In this document: positions 9,192 to 18,927 of the stretch, piece by piece | How positions within the stretch are numbered: position 1 is the stretch's first letter | Layout of the letters: each line of letters opens with the position of its first letter | Source of the DNA: an uncultured Vampirovibrio sp. | Lineage (GTDB): Bacteria > Cyanobacteriota > Vampirovibrionia > Gastranaerophilales > Gastranaerophilaceae | NCBI GenBank assembly: GCA_910583875.1 | Contig: CAJTXT010000001.1 | Span: 682,001-746,000, forward strand | Direction: 5' to 3' | Length of the DNA stretch: 64,000 bases | Translations under genes and position numbers: made by a program | Notes under the pieces: model-generated | The model's input: only the letters and a program-made list of their open reading frames with translations | What the model was told of the DNA's origin: nothing | Database searches by the model: none

Positions 9192-10496
9192 TTAGAATTC
9201 TGCAATTAAGTCATATTCAACAGCACCTGTTATCTTAACGGTAATTATATCTCCGGGGTTAACAGGCTGTTCTGTTTTGATAAATACTAAACCGTCCACT
9301 TCCGGTGCATCTTTATATGTTCTTCCTATTACATCACCATCTTGATTAATTGCTTCAACAATACATTCTATTTTTTTGCCTTTTAGTTTTTCGTTTATTT
9401 CTTTAGAAATTGTTTGCTGCAATTCCATTAATTGTTTTTTTCTTTGTTTTTTTACTTTTGAAAGAATTTGAGGTTTTAATTTCCATGCTTTTGTATTTTT
9501 TTCTTTAGAAAATTCAAAAATACCAAGTTTATCTATTTTCATTTCTTTTATGAAATTATAAAGTTCTTCAAAATCTTCTTGAGTTTCTGTTGGGTAGCCT
9601 GTAATAAAAGTTGTTCTTATTGCGGCATTTGGGATAAATTTTCTTATACGTTTTATAAGCTTTTTGTTATCCATAACAGGTCTGTTCATTGCTTCAAGCA
9701 TATTTTTGCTTACGTGCTGCAGGGGTACATCAATATATTTAACAACTTTATCAAGTTCATTTATGGTTTGAAGTAATTCATCCGTAATTAAGGAAGGATA
9801 AGTATACATAATCCTTATCCAGTTTAATTCTTCAATTTTATTTAGTTCAATTAAAAGTTCTTTTAATGAAGGCTTTCCGTAAATATCTTTGCCGTAGCTT
9901 GTTGTATCTTGAGCTATAAGAACAATTTCCGCAACGCCTTTTTGAGCAAGTTCTTTTGCTTCTTGTACAATATTTTCAATTCTTCTTGATTTATAAGGAC
10001 CTCTTAATTGTGGAATAATGCAATATCCGCATTTAAAATCGCAGCCTTCGGCTATTTTTACATATGAGCTTGCGCCCATTGTAATCTGTTGGCGTTTGAT
10101 ATCTTCGGGGTAATTATATTCCGGTTTTTCATTTACTTCATATTTTGTTTCTTTGTTTTTTGTAACCTTTTTTATTACATCTACGATTTTATCTATATCG
10201 GAAGTTCCTAAAAATGCTAATGCTTCAGGAATTAATTCTTGGAGCTCTTTTTTATATTTTTGCGGCAGACAGCCTGTAATAATAACTTTTTTTCCTGCAT
10301 TTATCATTTCAAATATAGATTCTACAGATTCTTTTTCAGCGTCATGAATAAAAGAACATGTGTTCACAATTACAATATCTGCTTTTGTTTCATCAAGTGT
10401 TATTTTATAGCCGTTTTCTGCAATTTTGCCAAGCATTAATTCTGAATCTACTAAGTTCTTTGCACAGCCATGATTTATTAAAGCAATGTATCTCAT
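9192..10496 (-). CDS. rimO: Ribosomal protein S12 methylthiotransferase RimO
   Basis: Radical SAM enzyme that adds a methylthio group to an aspartate of ribosomal protein S12. The 434 residues contain the N-terminal cluster cysteines C11, C47 and C76, the radical SAM triad C152-x3-C156-x2-C159 (CDFKCGYC) and a C-terminal TRAM region (KIECIVEAINQDGDVIGRTY). INHGCAKNLVDSE and IPQLRGPYKSRR distinguish RimO from the tRNA enzyme MiaB. The ATG overlaps the stop of the upstream membrane gene by 1 nt (TAATG), so translation is probably coupled. Confidence 0.94.
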   Translation of the reverse strand: MRYIALINHGCAKNLVDSELMLGKIAENGYKITLDETKADIVIVNTCSFIHDAEKESVESIFEMINAGKKVIITGCLPQKYKKELQELIPEALAFLGTSDIDKIVDVIKKVTKNKETKYEVNEKPEYNYPEDIKRQQITMGASSYVKIAEGCDFKCGYCIIPQLRGPYKSRRIENIVQEAKELAQKGVAEIVLIAQDTTSYGKDIYGKPSLKELLIELNKIEELNWIRIMYTYPSLITDELLQTINELDKVVKYIDVPLQHVSKNMLEAMNRPVMDNKKLIKRIRKFIPNAAIRTTFITGYPTETQEDFEELYNFIKEMKIDKLGIFEFSKEKNTKAWKLKPQILSKVKKQRKKQLMELQQTISKEINEKLKGKKIECIVEAINQDGDVIGRTYKDAPEVDGLVFIKTEQPVNPGDIITVKITGAVEYDLIAEF

Positions 10497-12016
10497 TATA
10501 TGTTCTTTCTTTTAAAAATCTTTATATTATTTTGGTTCTCAACTAAATTATAGTTTATAATAATCATCTCATAAAAATTTTGTGCGTAATCTATTCCGAA
10601 GAAACTATTTCCGTATTCAATATTATTAATTGGCAGAATTACAAAATATTCAGGCAGGTTTTGTTTAAAATCATTAATTACTTTTTGCTCGCTAAATACA
10701 TCTATATAAAATAAAGGGCTTAGATTATAGTAAAAATTATGTCCTTTTCTGTCTGTCAGAAAATTGATTATGCTTCCTTCCGGCAATATAACAACTTTAT
10801 CTTTAGTTTTTGTATTATTTAGAATATATTGTGTAACTTGTTCAATTGGCTGAATATCTTTTTTGAAGGAATAGATATGCCCTTTTGAGGTTGTTAAAAG
10901 ATAATTTTTATATTGTATTGATGAGAACGTATCTGCTGCAAAAAGTAAAATGCAAGCACTTAGTATTATCGGCATTATCTTTTCTTTATAATGAGAAATA
11001 AGAATAAGAACAGCTAAGAAACTTGTAGGAAATATAAAAATTCCCATGTGTTTTACATTTAGGAAAAAGAATGCTTTTGCAGCTGCGCAAATTGCACATA
11101 ATATAAATACAAATAAAGCTTTGTTATTATAGATTTTCTTAAAATTAATAACTAATAAAACTAATGTTAAAAATGGAAGCATTCCAAATATAGAAAAGAT
11201 TTTATTTTGTTGTATAAGGCTTAAAATGCCGTTTATGTCAAAAAACACTCCGAATTTACTAAAAAATACTTTTAATGTTGGCGCATTTACCAAGTTGTTC
11301 AATAATGCAGCAGATTGTTTTATATCTGAAATATTTAAACCTTGCAGTAATAATGTTCCGTAACTTATTACGGGCATAAAAAGAAATGCTGCAATTGCTT
11401 TAAATATATTTTTTAATCCTAAAGGTTTTAAAAATAAAAATACATATATTAAAATAAACGGATATAAACTAAACTCATATTTATTTGCAATGCTAATTCC
11501 TGCAAACAGGCATGCTATGTATGCAAAAAACGGTTTATCCTTCTTTATATATTTAATTAAAAATAATAATGAAAGAATAAAAGATGATAAAGCATAAACT
11601 ATTGCAAAAGAATAGGTTAGATTGGAATTGTACAAAAATGTTTGAAAAACAAGCGCAAACATTATCAATACAGAATATAATGCCGATAAATTTTTATTTA
11701 AAAATTCTCTTGCAAGCATATAAAGTGAAACTATTATTAATAACGAATTTAAAATTCCAGCCCAATATAGTGTTGCAATTTTTTGCCCGAAAATTGCAAA
11801 TAATAATGCATTAAATTGATATGATAATGCTCCATATATGTTAAAAATATTTTTATATAGAATTTCTCCATATAACATTTGCTGAGGAATATAAAATTCT
11901 CTGCCTGTATCAATTAAAAGCAGCCCTTGATGAAGATAAAAAAACGGTAAAATTAAAAAGAAACATAGAATTAATAAAATTATAATTCCTTTATCGCTTC
12001 TGAAAAAATTTTGCAT
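10496..12016 (-). CDS. Multi-pass membrane glycosyltransferase-like protein (GT-C type)
   Basis: A 506-residue protein with about ten to twelve hydrophobic segments. Its first extracytoplasmic loop carries LLIDTGREFYIPQQMLYGE, resembling the acidic first-loop motif of GT-C enzymes (PMT/ArnT families), which transfer sugars from polyprenyl-phosphate donors. The hydrophilic C-terminus (about 380-506) would be periplasmic. A cell-envelope sugar transferase is the best guess; acceptor and donor cannot be told. It overlaps mutS and rimO by 1 nt each, so it is translated from the same message although the three functions are unrelated. Confidence 0.65.
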   Translation of the reverse strand: MQNFFRSDKGIIILLILCFFLILPFFYLHQGLLLIDTGREFYIPQQMLYGEILYKNIFNIYGALSYQFNALLFAIFGQKIATLYWAGILNSLLIIVSLYMLAREFLNKNLSALYSVLIMFALVFQTFLYNSNLTYSFAIVYALSSFILSLLFLIKYIKKDKPFFAYIACLFAGISIANKYEFSLYPFILIYVFLFLKPLGLKNIFKAIAAFLFMPVISYGTLLLQGLNISDIKQSAALLNNLVNAPTLKVFFSKFGVFFDINGILSLIQQNKIFSIFGMLPFLTLVLLVINFKKIYNNKALFVFILCAICAAAKAFFFLNVKHMGIFIFPTSFLAVLILISHYKEKIMPIILSACILLFAADTFSSIQYKNYLLTTSKGHIYSFKKDIQPIEQVTQYILNNTKTKDKVVILPEGSIINFLTDRKGHNFYYNLSPLFYIDVFSEQKVINDFKQNLPEYFVILPINNIEYGNSFFGIDYAQNFYEMIIINYNLVENQNNIKIFKRKNI

Positions 12017-14601
12017 TATACTTCTTCCGAATTAAAAGATAGAGTTAATTGCGGTACATCTGGCATATTTTGTTTTGATTTTTTACCTGATAAATCTTTA
12101 GTGTAATCTTTTTGCATTTTAGTCATAAGTGTTTGTGCTTTAGAAACAACACTAGCTGGAAGCCCTGCCATTTTAGCAACTTGTATACCATAACTTTTAC
12201 TTGCACTTCCGGGTACTACTTTTCTCAAGAATTGAATTTCTCCATTTTCTTCTGAAAGAGTAATTCTGTAATTTTTAATTTGTTCGATAGATTTAGGCAT
12301 AACATTTAATTCATGGTAGTGAGTAGCAAAAATAGTTCTTGCTTTTATTTTCTTCGCAATATATTCTGCAACAGACCATGCAATAGCAACACCATCATAA
12401 GTAGATGTACCTCTGCCGATTTCATCAAGTAAAATCAAACTTCTTTCTGTTGCACTATTAAGAATATAAGCTGTTTCATTCATTTCAACCATAAAAGTAG
12501 ATTGACCTAATGATAAGTCATCAACAGCGCCGACACGTGTGAAGATTTTATCTACAATACCAATTCTTGCATAAGAAGCAGGCACATAAGAACCTATTTG
12601 AGCCATTAAAACGATTAATGCATTTTGACGCATATATGTAGATTTACCAGCCATATTAGGTCCTGTTAAAATCATAAATTGCGTGTCTTCATAATTTTGA
12701 ATATCTGCAATGAGTTTTAAATCATTAGGTACATATTGCCCCATAGGAAGAATTTTTTCTACAACAGGATGTCTGCCGTCTTTTATATATAATTCATCAG
12801 AATCAACAATTTCAGGTTTTATGTAATTTGATTCTATTGCTGCAGTTGCAAAGGAAAGAAGTACATCAACCCTTGCAATGAAATGAGCAGTTTCTTTGAT
12901 AGTGTCTATAAAAGATTTTGAGTATTCTATAAGGTCATTAAAAATCTTTTGTTCAAGTTCAATTGACTTAAATTGTGCAGAAAGAACATCATTTTCATGT
13001 TTTTTAAGTTCTTCTGTCATAAATCTTTCAGCATTTGTAAGAGTTTGTTTTCTAATATAATTCATTGGAACTTGAGATAAATTAGATTTTGTAATTTCTA
13101 TAAAATATCCAAAGTTTCTGTTATAACTTACTTTTAAATTTTTTATACCGGTAATTTCTTTTTGTTCAGCTTCATAGTTTTTAAGCCATTCTTCACCGCC
13201 GGTTAAAAGGTTTCTGAAATAGTCTAAATCACTATGTACATTATTTTTTATAAAACCGCCGTCTTTTGTATTAACCGGTGCATCTTCATCAATTGTTCTA
13301 TTAATAATGGAGGCAAATTCTACAAGATTTTCTACTCCATTTGGAAAACAATTCAGATAAGAATTACTAAAATTTTTGAAAATACTTTCAAAATTTGGCA
13401 ATAATGCAAAAGTATCCTTTAAAGCAAGAAAATCGCGAGGATTAATACTGCCGTTGCTTAATTTAACTGCAAGTCTTTCTATATCACAAATTTTGTTTAA
13501 TAAATTTGATAAATTTAATCTATTAGTTGAATTATTTATTAATTCTTCAACAGAATTATGGCGTTTATTAAGCTCTTCAATGTTTTTAACAGGCTGTGTT
13601 ATCCAAGATTTTAAAAGCCTTGAACCCATAGTTGTTCTTACTCTGTCTATTGCCCAGTATAAACTTCCGTATTTAGATTTATCACGTGAAGTTTCAACTA
13701 ATTCTAAATTTCTTCTTGTACTTGCATCAATAGATACAAATTCTGAAATTGAATAAGGTTTAATTACATCAAATTTAGGTAAGATACCTTTTTGTGTATC
13801 TATAAGGTAATTTAATATTGCACCTGCTGCGTAGAATGCAAGTTTAAAATCTTCAAAGCCAAAAGCGTCAAGAGAAGTAACTTTAAAAATCTCTTTTATA
13901 TTTTCAATGGCTTGCTGTTCGTCAAAATATGCTAAAGAAACTTTTGAGCAAGGATATAAAGCTGTTATTTCTTCAGGTAAATCTATTTTTTCTTCCGGAA
14001 CTATTTGAAATGGCATTATTTTCTGTTTTTTTATAGGACCAAGTACTTCTGCCGGTTTAATTCTTGCAAGTTCTGATAAAATGTCATCCAAAGAACCTTT
14101 TGTAACTTTAAATTCGCCTGTAGAAATATCAGTATATGCAAGTCCATATATGTTGTTTACATTAATAACGGAAGCTAAAAAGTTATTACCGGTAGGCTCT
14201 AAAAGATTAAGTTCTGTAATGGTTCCTGCTGTAATTGTTTTTACAATATCTCTTTTAACTAAATTTTTTGTTTCTTTTGGATTTTCCAATTGTTCACAAA
14301 TAGCCACTTTAAAATTTTTATTTAAAAGCTTTGGAATATATGTATTTAGTGATTTAACAGGAATACCTGCCATAGGAACCTTACCTATTTCACCGCCATC
14401 TTTATGGGTTAGAGTTAATCCTAATTCTTTTGAAAAAATTATTGCATCTTCAAAAAAACCTTCGTAAAAATCCCCAAGTCTAAATAAAAGCACAACTTCG
14501 GGGTTGTTTCTTTTTATATCTATAAACTGTTTGAACATATTTGTAGTTTTGTTGTAATCAACTTCCAAACAGTTCGAATTCTTGATTTCTTCATTTATCA
14601 T
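12016..14601 (-). CDS. mutS: DNA mismatch repair protein MutS
   Basis: MutS recognises mismatches and starts excision repair. Domain I has the mismatch-contact region VLLFRLGDFYEGFFEDA (the usual F-x-E pair appears as FYEGF). The core is followed by the ATPase with GPNMAGKSTYMRQ, LLDEIGRGTSTYDG and FATHYHEL. I start at the ATG at 14601 (861 residues). A TTG 42 bp further upstream keeps the frame open but adds residues not expected in the family and runs toward the divergent gene's leader. The C-terminus is short, ending PQLTLSFNSEEV. It heads the mutS-glycosyltransferase-rimO transcript. Confidence 0.95.
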   Translation of the reverse strand: MINEEIKNSNCLEVDYNKTTNMFKQFIDIKRNNPEVVLLFRLGDFYEGFFEDAIIFSKELGLTLTHKDGGEIGKVPMAGIPVKSLNTYIPKLLNKNFKVAICEQLENPKETKNLVKRDIVKTITAGTITELNLLEPTGNNFLASVINVNNIYGLAYTDISTGEFKVTKGSLDDILSELARIKPAEVLGPIKKQKIMPFQIVPEEKIDLPEEITALYPCSKVSLAYFDEQQAIENIKEIFKVTSLDAFGFEDFKLAFYAAGAILNYLIDTQKGILPKFDVIKPYSISEFVSIDASTRRNLELVETSRDKSKYGSLYWAIDRVRTTMGSRLLKSWITQPVKNIEELNKRHNSVEELINNSTNRLNLSNLLNKICDIERLAVKLSNGSINPRDFLALKDTFALLPNFESIFKNFSNSYLNCFPNGVENLVEFASIINRTIDEDAPVNTKDGGFIKNNVHSDLDYFRNLLTGGEEWLKNYEAEQKEITGIKNLKVSYNRNFGYFIEITKSNLSQVPMNYIRKQTLTNAERFMTEELKKHENDVLSAQFKSIELEQKIFNDLIEYSKSFIDTIKETAHFIARVDVLLSFATAAIESNYIKPEIVDSDELYIKDGRHPVVEKILPMGQYVPNDLKLIADIQNYEDTQFMILTGPNMAGKSTYMRQNALIVLMAQIGSYVPASYARIGIVDKIFTRVGAVDDLSLGQSTFMVEMNETAYILNSATERSLILLDEIGRGTSTYDGVAIAWSVAEYIAKKIKARTIFATHYHELNVMPKSIEQIKNYRITLSEENGEIQFLRKVVPGSASKSYGIQVAKMAGLPASVVSKAQTLMTKMQKDYTKDLSGKKSKQNMPDVPQLTLSFNSEEV

Positions 14602-14658
14602 AGCTATACTTAATGTATTACAAATTTGGCATAATTTCAACAAAGTAAAGGAGTTTTA

Positions 14659-15267
14659 ATGAAAGGCTGTTTAAGTTTAATAATAAAAACAATAATTGCC
14701 GTTCTTGTATTTTTTGGTTTAATGCACCTTGGGGTAATTGATTATATAAAAGATAAAATGGCTGAACATAAGGGAACATCTTCTTCAAATGAACAAATGA
14801 TTGATAAAACAAAAGATGTTGTAGATTTGTCTGAAATTGACGGTGAATATGCAATAGATAAAAACCTTAAAATTCTTAAAAACAGAATGATAATTGCAGA
14901 ACATAATGCAACTGAACAAAAAATGATTATGATTGAACCAAGAAATGAAGATATCCTTACAAAAGAAGATATAACATCAGGTAATATTCAAGAAAAAATT
15001 GATGAAATTACAAATAAGTATAAATATAAGTTTGCAAAGTTTGATAAAGTAGAAGTTTCTAAACACGGAACATTAGAAGGAGTAGGGCAGGAAATCCCCT
15101 ATGTAAAAGTTAATGCTCAAATTTCGAGTATTGCGGTTAAAAATATGGAAGGAATTGTGGGTGTTGCAGAACTTAAAAATGGCAAAAATCTTATAGTTAT
15201 TTCTGTTAATGAAAAAGGCAAATATTCTCAGATTATAGCAGATGCTTTTTATAAGAAAGTTAAATAA
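14659..15267 (+). CDS. Unknown protein with N-terminal membrane anchor
   Basis: The 202-residue product begins with a lysine and a hydrophobic stretch (about residues 5-25, LIIKTIIAVLVFFGLMHLG), so it is anchored by its N-terminus. The rest is soluble and mixed alpha/beta in composition. I recognise no family. A clear AAAGGAG site lies 8 bases before the ATG. The start is divergent from mutS, and a CATAAT (14630-14635) could serve as its -10. It overlaps ribD by 1 nt (TAATG), so the two are cotranscribed, but nothing suggests a role in riboflavin synthesis. Confidence 0.7.
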   Translation: MKGCLSLIIKTIIAVLVFFGLMHLGVIDYIKDKMAEHKGTSSSNEQMIDKTKDVVDLSEIDGEYAIDKNLKILKNRMIIAEHNATEQKMIMIEPRNEDILTKEDITSGNIQEKIDEITNKYKYKFAKFDKVEVSKHGTLEGVGQEIPYVKVNAQISSIAVKNMEGIVGVAELKNGKNLIVISVNEKGKYSQIIADAFYKKVK

Positions 15268-16361
15268 TGCATAATGAATATAAAAAATTAATGAGACGCT
15301 GCATAAAACTTGCAAAAAAAAGTGAAGGGCATGTATCGCCAAACCCTTTGGTTGGTGCAATAGTTTTTGATGATGATTTTAGAATAATTTCTGAAGGCAG
15401 GCATGAAAATTATGGTGAAAATCATGCGGAACGCAATGCAATTATATCTGCAAAAGAAGATTTAAAAGGTAAATCAATAATAGTAAATTTAGAACCTTGC
15501 TCGCATTTTGGCAAAACACCGCCCTGCGCCGATTTGATTATTGAAAAAGGAATAAAAAAAGTAATTGTAGGAATGGTTGACCCTAATCCTAAAGTTGCCG
15601 GTAATGGTATTAAAAAACTTCAAAATGCCGGTATTGAAGTTGTAGTTGGTGTTTTAGAAGAAGAATGCAGAAAACTTAATGAGATTTTTATTAAAAATCA
15701 AGAAAAGAAAGCTTCTTTTGTAACTATAAAGACAGCAACAACGCTTGACGGAAAAATTGCAACTTCAACAGGTTCATCGAAATGGATAACGGATGAAGTT
15801 TCACGCGCTGAAGTTCAAAAACTAAGAAATAAATATGATGCTATTTTAACAAGTTCTCAAACTGTTATAAAAGATAATCCTTCTATGACTTGCAGAATGA
15901 AAAACGGAAGAAATCCAATTCGTATTGTAATAGATACAAATTTAAAAACCCCGCCCGAAAGTAAAATTTATAATGATGATGGAACAAAAGTTATTATTAT
16001 AACCGGAGAAAATATTTCAGAACAAGAAATAAAAAGATATCCATCTAATGTTCAAATCATAAAATGTGAACCAGAAAACGGGCATGTTAATTTAAAAAAA
16101 GCGCTCGAAATATTATTTGAACAAAAAATTATGAGTATATTAATTGAAGCTGGTGGAACTTTAAATAATGCTTTTATTCAAAATAATCTTGTAGATAATC
16201 TAGTCCAATTCATTGCGCCTAAACTGTTGTCGGATGAAAAAGCAATAGGATTCTCTTATGGTTGTAAGCGAAATAAGATTTCAGAATGTAACAATTTGAT
16301 TATAGTATCGACGAAACGACTAAAAAACGATATAATAATAAACAGCAAATTTTTACATTAA
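15267..16361 (+). CDS. ribD: Bifunctional riboflavin biosynthesis deaminase/reductase RibD
   Basis: Converts the GTP cyclohydrolase II product by deamination and then NADPH-dependent reduction in riboflavin synthesis. The N-terminal deaminase has HAERNAI (near residue 52) and EPCSHFGKTPPCADLI (zinc cysteines). The C-terminal reductase starts at FVTIKTATTLDGKIA and includes SSKWITDEVSR and LIEAGGTLNNAFI. At 364 residues it is complete. No other rib genes and no FMN riboswitch are visible nearby. It is translationally coupled to the preceding anchored protein. Confidence 0.94.
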   Translation: MHNEYKKLMRRCIKLAKKSEGHVSPNPLVGAIVFDDDFRIISEGRHENYGENHAERNAIISAKEDLKGKSIIVNLEPCSHFGKTPPCADLIIEKGIKKVIVGMVDPNPKVAGNGIKKLQNAGIEVVVGVLEEECRKLNEIFIKNQEKKASFVTIKTATTLDGKIATSTGSSKWITDEVSRAEVQKLRNKYDAILTSSQTVIKDNPSMTCRMKNGRNPIRIVIDTNLKTPPESKIYNDDGTKVIIITGENISEQEIKRYPSNVQIIKCEPENGHVNLKKALEILFEQKIMSILIEAGGTLNNAFIQNNLVDNLVQFIAPKLLSDEKAIGFSYGCKRNKISECNNLIIVSTKRLKNDIIINSKFLH

Positions 16362-16380
16362 CCAAGAATGTGATAAACTT

Positions 16381-16707
16381 ATGATTCAACGTGTTTCTAT
16401 TCCAAATAATTCAACAAGTTCTTTTAAAAAAAATAAACAAGCTGTAAAAACAGTTGCTGCTAAACAAATAAATACAGCAAAACCTTATGTAGACAGCTTT
16501 GTTAAAAATGCAAAAAAATCTACACCTGCTATTGCAAGTTTAACTGCGTTTTGGACTTTGGTGGATAAATCTTCTAAAAATATTTCATTTAGTAAATCTC
16601 TAACTAACAATATTAAAGGATTTTTTATTCCGGTAGTAGTAGGTTCATCTGTATTATTATCTCTAATTGAAAATAAAAAATCTTCAAGAAATCATCAAGA
16701 AAATTAG
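16381..16707 (+). CDS. Small hypothetical protein with hydrophobic segments
   Basis: A 108-residue product with a Ser/Asn/Lys-rich N-terminus (MIQRVSIPNNSTSSFKKNK), a weakly hydrophobic stretch near 50-60 and a stronger one near 83-99 (FFIPVVVGSSVLLSLIE). No family is recognised. It sits 20 bp after ribD and ends just before the promoter-like region of the diguanylate cyclase. The short polar N-terminus resembles those of other unknown proteins in the window (28595, 34438). Reading-frame length and position support a real gene, though the ribosome site is weak. Confidence 0.55.
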   Translation: MIQRVSIPNNSTSSFKKNKQAVKTVAAKQINTAKPYVDSFVKNAKKSTPAIASLTAFWTLVDKSSKNISFSKSLTNNIKGFFIPVVVGSSVLLSLIENKKSSRNHQEN

Positions 16708-16741
16708 TTTAAATTAAAATTTTTTAATGTATAATACTGGT

Positions 16742-18337
16742 ATGGATAAAGATTTAGCTGAAAAATTATATAGTCTTCAAAAGAATGTGCTTGAATTGCA
16801 TAATCTTTTTGATTTGAACATGGTTGCTAATCAATCACGTTCTATAGAAGATTTACTTTCAAAAGTTTCTTTCCTTATGAAGTCATCACTAAGTTTAAAA
16901 AGTTTAAGATTTTTTGTTTCTTATAATGGTATATTTCAAACAAGAAACATTAAATCTGATTCTGACTTGGAATTTGAATTCGATGCAGATAATGCACCAT
17001 TTTTACAAATTAAGTCTGATGAACTGATTAAAGTTACTAATCAGGATGGAAGTTTAATTTATAAATCGTTTTGGACAACCTACAAATTAGCTGAACTTCA
17101 AACAAAATATATAAAAGTTTTTTATAATGATTATACACCTTATTGCGTATGCTCTTTAAGTGAAAAAGAAGATGGAAGTGATTTAACTGAAGAAGATTTT
17201 AAATATTTAAATCAAGTATTCGGATGTATTGAACCTATAATGTTAAAGTTTATTACAAATAAAGAACAAGAAGGTAAAATTCTTGAATTGAATAAAACCT
17301 TGCATAATCTTTCAATACTTTATAATATTTCTCAAGCTGTTAACTTTATTGATGACTTAAAACGATTAATAAGCGTTATTCTTGATAAAGCTATTGAAAC
17401 TGTTAATGCTGAAAAAGGTTCTTTAATGCTTTATGATTCATCTGATAATACACTTCAAGTTAAGGTTGTATATGGTTTAAAAGATAAAAAGCATGAAGAT
17501 GATATCAATAATGGTGTTGTTGAATGTCAAAAATTAAAACCTGAAAGTGGTATAGCAGGTAAAGTATTTACGGAAAAGAAATCAATAATTACAAACCTTG
17601 GCGGTAACGACCCTAGATTTAATCAACTATCATCAGATACTAATGTTTCTTCATTAATATGTGTACCTTTAATCGCTAAAGGTGAATGTATTGGTATTAT
17701 CAATATTACAAACAAGAAAAACGGCAAATTATTTAATAAAAAAGATCTAGAATTTGTTGAAGCGTTAGCAAATCAAGCGGCTATTGCAGTTGATAATGCT
17801 CAATTATATGAACTTGCAACAAAAGACGGTTTAACAAAATTATATATTCACAGACACTTCTACTTCTTGCTTGAATCAGAAGTTAAAAGGGTACAAAGAT
17901 ATCACCATGTATTATCTGTATTAATGATGGATATTGATAACTTTAAACATGTTAACGATACATACGGTCACCTTGTTGGTGATATGGTGCTTAAAGAAAT
18001 TGCTGCAACTATTCAAAAAACAATTCGCCATGTCGATATTCCGGCAAGATATGGCGGTGAAGAATTTACTGTAATTCTTCCCGAAACTGCTGCGGTTAAT
18101 GCTTTAATAATTGCTGAACGTTTAAGACAAAGAATAAGCGAAATTCAAGTTGTAGTTGATGAAAATACAATTATAAGACCAACTGTAAGTATTGGTGTTG
18201 CAGAATTCCCTAATGCTGCTGAAAATGCTAAAGATCTTATTGATTGGGCTGATAAAGCTTTATATATGTCTAAAGAAAATGGTAAAAACTGTATTCATTT
18301 ATATTTTGATGGTGCTTTCACAAAATATAATCCTTAA
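16742..18337 (+). CDS. GAF-domain diguanylate cyclase
   Basis: Cytoplasmic c-di-GMP synthase. After an N-terminal alpha/beta region (1-180, possibly a degenerate sensor), a GAF domain spans about 197-353 (KGSLMLYDSSDNTLQV to EALANQAAIAVDNAQLY). The GGDEF domain follows, with the active-site signature GGEEF near residue 438 and MMDIDNFKHVNDTYGH. No RxxD inhibitory site is obvious. I start at the ATG at 16742. An ATG 15 bp upstream is directly followed by TATAAT (16730-16735), which looks like the -10 box, so that upstream ATG is probably not used. The ligand of the GAF domain is unknown. Confidence 0.9.
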   Translation: MDKDLAEKLYSLQKNVLELHNLFDLNMVANQSRSIEDLLSKVSFLMKSSLSLKSLRFFVSYNGIFQTRNIKSDSDLEFEFDADNAPFLQIKSDELIKVTNQDGSLIYKSFWTTYKLAELQTKYIKVFYNDYTPYCVCSLSEKEDGSDLTEEDFKYLNQVFGCIEPIMLKFITNKEQEGKILELNKTLHNLSILYNISQAVNFIDDLKRLISVILDKAIETVNAEKGSLMLYDSSDNTLQVKVVYGLKDKKHEDDINNGVVECQKLKPESGIAGKVFTEKKSIITNLGGNDPRFNQLSSDTNVSSLICVPLIAKGECIGIINITNKKNGKLFNKKDLEFVEALANQAAIAVDNAQLYELATKDGLTKLYIHRHFYFLLESEVKRVQRYHHVLSVLMMDIDNFKHVNDTYGHLVGDMVLKEIAATIQKTIRHVDIPARYGGEEFTVILPETAAVNALIIAERLRQRISEIQVVVDENTIIRPTVSIGVAEFPNAAENAKDLIDWADKALYMSKENGKNCIHLYFDGAFTKYNP

Positions 18338-18397
18338 TCGACATTGTAAATAATAATAAACTTTTGAGTCATGCTGATAATCTTAAAAACATGATTG

Positions 18398-18413
18398 CAA
18401 TATAATTATATTG
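18398..18413. promoter_or_regulatory. 16-bp palindrome containing a -10 box upstream of coaD
   Basis: CAATATAATTATATTG is a perfect palindrome lying 28 bp before the coaD start. It contains a TATAAT at 18401-18406. It could be the coaD promoter core or an operator. No good -35 is seen. Confidence 0.35.
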
Positions 18414-18440
18414 TAGCGAAATTCATGTAAAGGTAAGAAA

Positions 18441-18923
18441 TTGAAAACAGCAATATACCCTGGAAGCTTTGATCCAATAACAAAAGGACATCTCGATGTT
18501 CTTAGAAGAGCTGCCGATATTTTTGATAAAGTTATACTTGTTGTTTCCGTAAATGTTAATAAAAAAAGTTTTTTACCGCTTGAAGATAAACTAATGCTTA
18601 TAAAAGAGTCATGTAAAGATATAGACAATGTTGAAGTTGATAGTTTTGACGGTTTGACAATTGAATATGCCAAGCAAAAAAATGCAAATGTTTTAATAAG
18701 AGGCTTAAGAGCAGTTTCTGATTTTGAGTATGAAATGCAATTGTCTCAAGCAAACAGCGCATTATGTTCTGATATACATACTGTTTTCTTGATAACAAAA
18801 CCGAAATATAACTTTATATCATCAGGAACGGTTAGAGAAGTAGCTTTGATGAAAGGTGATGTGTCAAAGTTTGTTCCGGAACCGGTTGCAAAATATTTAG
18901 AATTAAAATATACGAAAGGTTAA
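18441..18923 (+). CDS. coaD: Phosphopantetheine adenylyltransferase
   Basis: Catalyses the penultimate step of coenzyme A synthesis, 4'-phosphopantetheine plus ATP to dephospho-CoA. The 160 residues match the family in length and motifs: YPGSFDPITKGH (nucleotidyltransferase HxGH-type site), VLIRGLRAVSDFEYE and SSGTVRE. The start is TTG at 18441, because the conserved MKTAIYPGSF begins exactly there and an AAAGGTAAG site lies just upstream. The only nearby ATG (18425) is followed at once by a stop. It is followed after 4 bp by a coiled-coil gene. Confidence 0.95.
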   Translation: MKTAIYPGSFDPITKGHLDVLRRAADIFDKVILVVSVNVNKKSFLPLEDKLMLIKESCKDIDNVEVDSFDGLTIEYAKQKNANVLIRGLRAVSDFEYEMQLSQANSALCSDIHTVFLITKPKYNFISSGTVREVALMKGDVSKFVPEPVAKYLELKYTKG

Positions 18924-18927
18924 ACAA

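Noticed and set aside
14602..14643. Upstream TTG start for mutS
   Set aside because: It adds 14 residues that do not fit the family N-terminus and overlaps the divergent gene's leader; the ATG at 14601 is preferred.
18367..18388. Degenerate copy of the interspersed repeat before coaD
   Set aside because: Only GTCATGCTGA and ATCTTA match; too short to separate from chance.
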